Positions 63,274 through 64,000 of a stretch of DNA of 64,000 bases are shown here, in pieces; positions within the stretch are counted from its first letter, which is position 1, and each line of letters begins with the position of its first letter. A model generated the notes under the pieces. It was given only the letters and a program-made list of their open reading frames with translations. It searched no databases and was not told the origin of the DNA. The stretch covers positions 1,570,001 to 1,634,000 of the forward strand of contig NZ_AP028654.1 of assembly GCF_033097505.1 (NCBI RefSeq). The letters are read 5' to 3'. The translations under genes were made by a program, and so were the position numbers. The DNA comes from Helicovermis profundi (lineage in GTDB: Bacteria > Bacillota > Clostridia > Peptostreptococcales > Acidaminobacteraceae).

Positions 63274-64000
63274 TATGATACCTCTTTCCACTAAGTGATA
63301 ATACTCTAAGTAGTAAAAATATGGATAATGAAACTACTAGTAGTATTATAGCAATAGGCATAGCATAACTTATACCATAGTTTGTGAATCTTTCATATAT
63401 TAAGGTTGGAGCAATCATAGGATGGTATGCTAATATAATAACAGCACCAAACTCACTAATGGATCTTGCAAAAGTTAAAATCATACCGCCAAGTATATCT
63501 TTCCAAGCTAAAGGAAAAGTAATATAAATAAAGGTTTCAAAATTAGAAGCGCCAAGGATTCTAGACACATTTTCAGTTCTTTCTGGTATCCACTTGAAAG
63601 CTTCTTTACACGAATTAAACATAATGGGAAGACTAACAAAAATCATTGCAATAATTATTGCAATTTCGCTTCCTAAAATTTCAATATTATTTCTATAAAA
63701 AAAACTACCAATCATGCTTTTCTTTGATAAAACCGAAAGTAAAATTATTCCTGCAACAGTGTGAGGTAGTACAATTGGAACATCAATAATACTTTCAATT
63801 AGTTTTTTGAATTTAATATTACTTCTTACTAAAAAATATGCAAATGGAATTGCTAAAATTGCGCTAAAAAAAGTTGCAATAGAAGCAGTTTTAACACTTC
63901 TTATAATCACATTAATAACTGCTTTTTCATGTAAAGTATCAACAATAAGACTTGTATTTGTCCACGCAAAAGTATTAATAAGTGGAAATAATATAAAAAA
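63260..64000 (-). CDS. ABC transporter permease, tungstate/molybdate type (WtpB/ModB-like), 5' end outside the window
   Basis: The frame is open to the window end, so the start is beyond base 64000; 246 residues are visible. The permease core has the EAA loop EAFKWIPERTENVSRILGAS, and the late segment ARSISEFGAVIILAYHPMIA followed by PTLIYERF closely matches archaeal WtpB-type tungstate permeases. Several membrane helices are visible (IATFFSAILAIPFAYFLV, IIIAMIFVSLPIMFN, AIILLVVSLSIFLLL). It works with the ATPase downstream; the binding protein gene is presumably to the right, beyond the window. Confidence 0.85.
   Translation of the reverse strand, partial: FFILFPLINTFAWTNTSLIVDTLHEKAVINVIIRSVKTASIATFFSAILAIPFAYFLVRSNIKFKKLIESIIDVPIVLPHTVAGIILLSVLSKKSMIGSFFYRNNIEILGSEIAIIIAMIFVSLPIMFNSCKEAFKWIPERTENVSRILGASNFETFIYITFPLAWKDILGGMILTFARSISEFGAVIILAYHPMIAPTLIYERFTNYGISYAMPIAIILLVVSLSIFLLLRVLSLSGKRYHNDRN

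Overview
The window is very AT-rich, tightly packed DNA from a Gram-positive, low-GC bacterium, most likely an anaerobic motile member of the Clostridia. This rests on 2-oxoacid:ferredoxin oxidoreductase genes, strong GGAGG-type ribosome binding sites, the order miaB-mutS-mutL-miaA-hfq-methionine-gamma-lyase-like gene, an ispH/ribosomal-S1 pair, a sigma-D (flagellar) type promoter, and a LicT-controlled PTS. I saw no tRNA, rRNA, CRISPR array or intact insertion sequence. The window cuts a gene at both ends.

Bases 1-12825 (+ strand) hold the baseplate half of a contractile injection system or phage-tail-like particle: an Asn-rich low-complexity protein (5' truncated), a LysM tube-associated protein, a gp27-like hub, a gp5/VgrG-like spike, a gp25-like wedge protein, two baseplate-J-like proteins, a tail-protein-I-like protein, and a protein with an eCIS-type N-terminus and an Ig-like C-terminus. 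No capsid, packaging or lysis genes are visible. Sheath, tube and ATPase genes would have to lie to the left. Directly downstream, possibly in the same transcript, come a secreted ABC-type substrate-binding protein, an unusual MFS protein preceded by two extracytoplasmic sensor-like domains, and a GNAT acetyltransferase (12867-17118).

Bases 17284-31000 (- strand) are mostly housekeeping: a tyrosine recombinase next to a long perfect palindrome, CheR, ribosomal S1-like protein, IspH, PlsC and Cmk; a 2-oxoacid:ferredoxin oxidoreductase operon (KorD-A-B-C plus an RpiR regulator) whose promoter overlaps a perfect 21-bp-arm inverted repeat; and GNAT-RluB-ScpB-ScpA-CCA transferase. Bases 31078-35695 hold divergent argBD and argCJ, the acetyl-cycle route from glutamate to ornithine, with ArgR-like boxes between them.

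Bases 35957-53762 (- strand) run through a YkuI-like degenerate EAL protein, DUF2225, Nudix, the hfq/miaA/mutL/mutS/miaB block, and a GlcNAc operon. In that operon (licT-nagE-nagA-nagB-IIA-ptsH-ptsI-cutC) the general PTS enzymes EI and HPr sit under the same antitermination control as the sugar-specific genes: two RAT/terminator modules, before licT and before nagE, are readable in the sequence. Bases 54916-64000 hold two cyclic-di-GMP enzymes, a YjfB-like small protein with a sigma-D promoter, a cysteine-desulfidase-like gene with a MocR regulator, and a tungstate/molybdate-type ABC transporter cut by the window end.

Besides genes, two copies (about 12.7 kb apart, opposite orientation) of a double-hairpin repeat with a conserved linker lie in intergenic regions. 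One is framed by 14-bp terminal inverted repeats. This is the clearest unexplained non-coding structure in the window.
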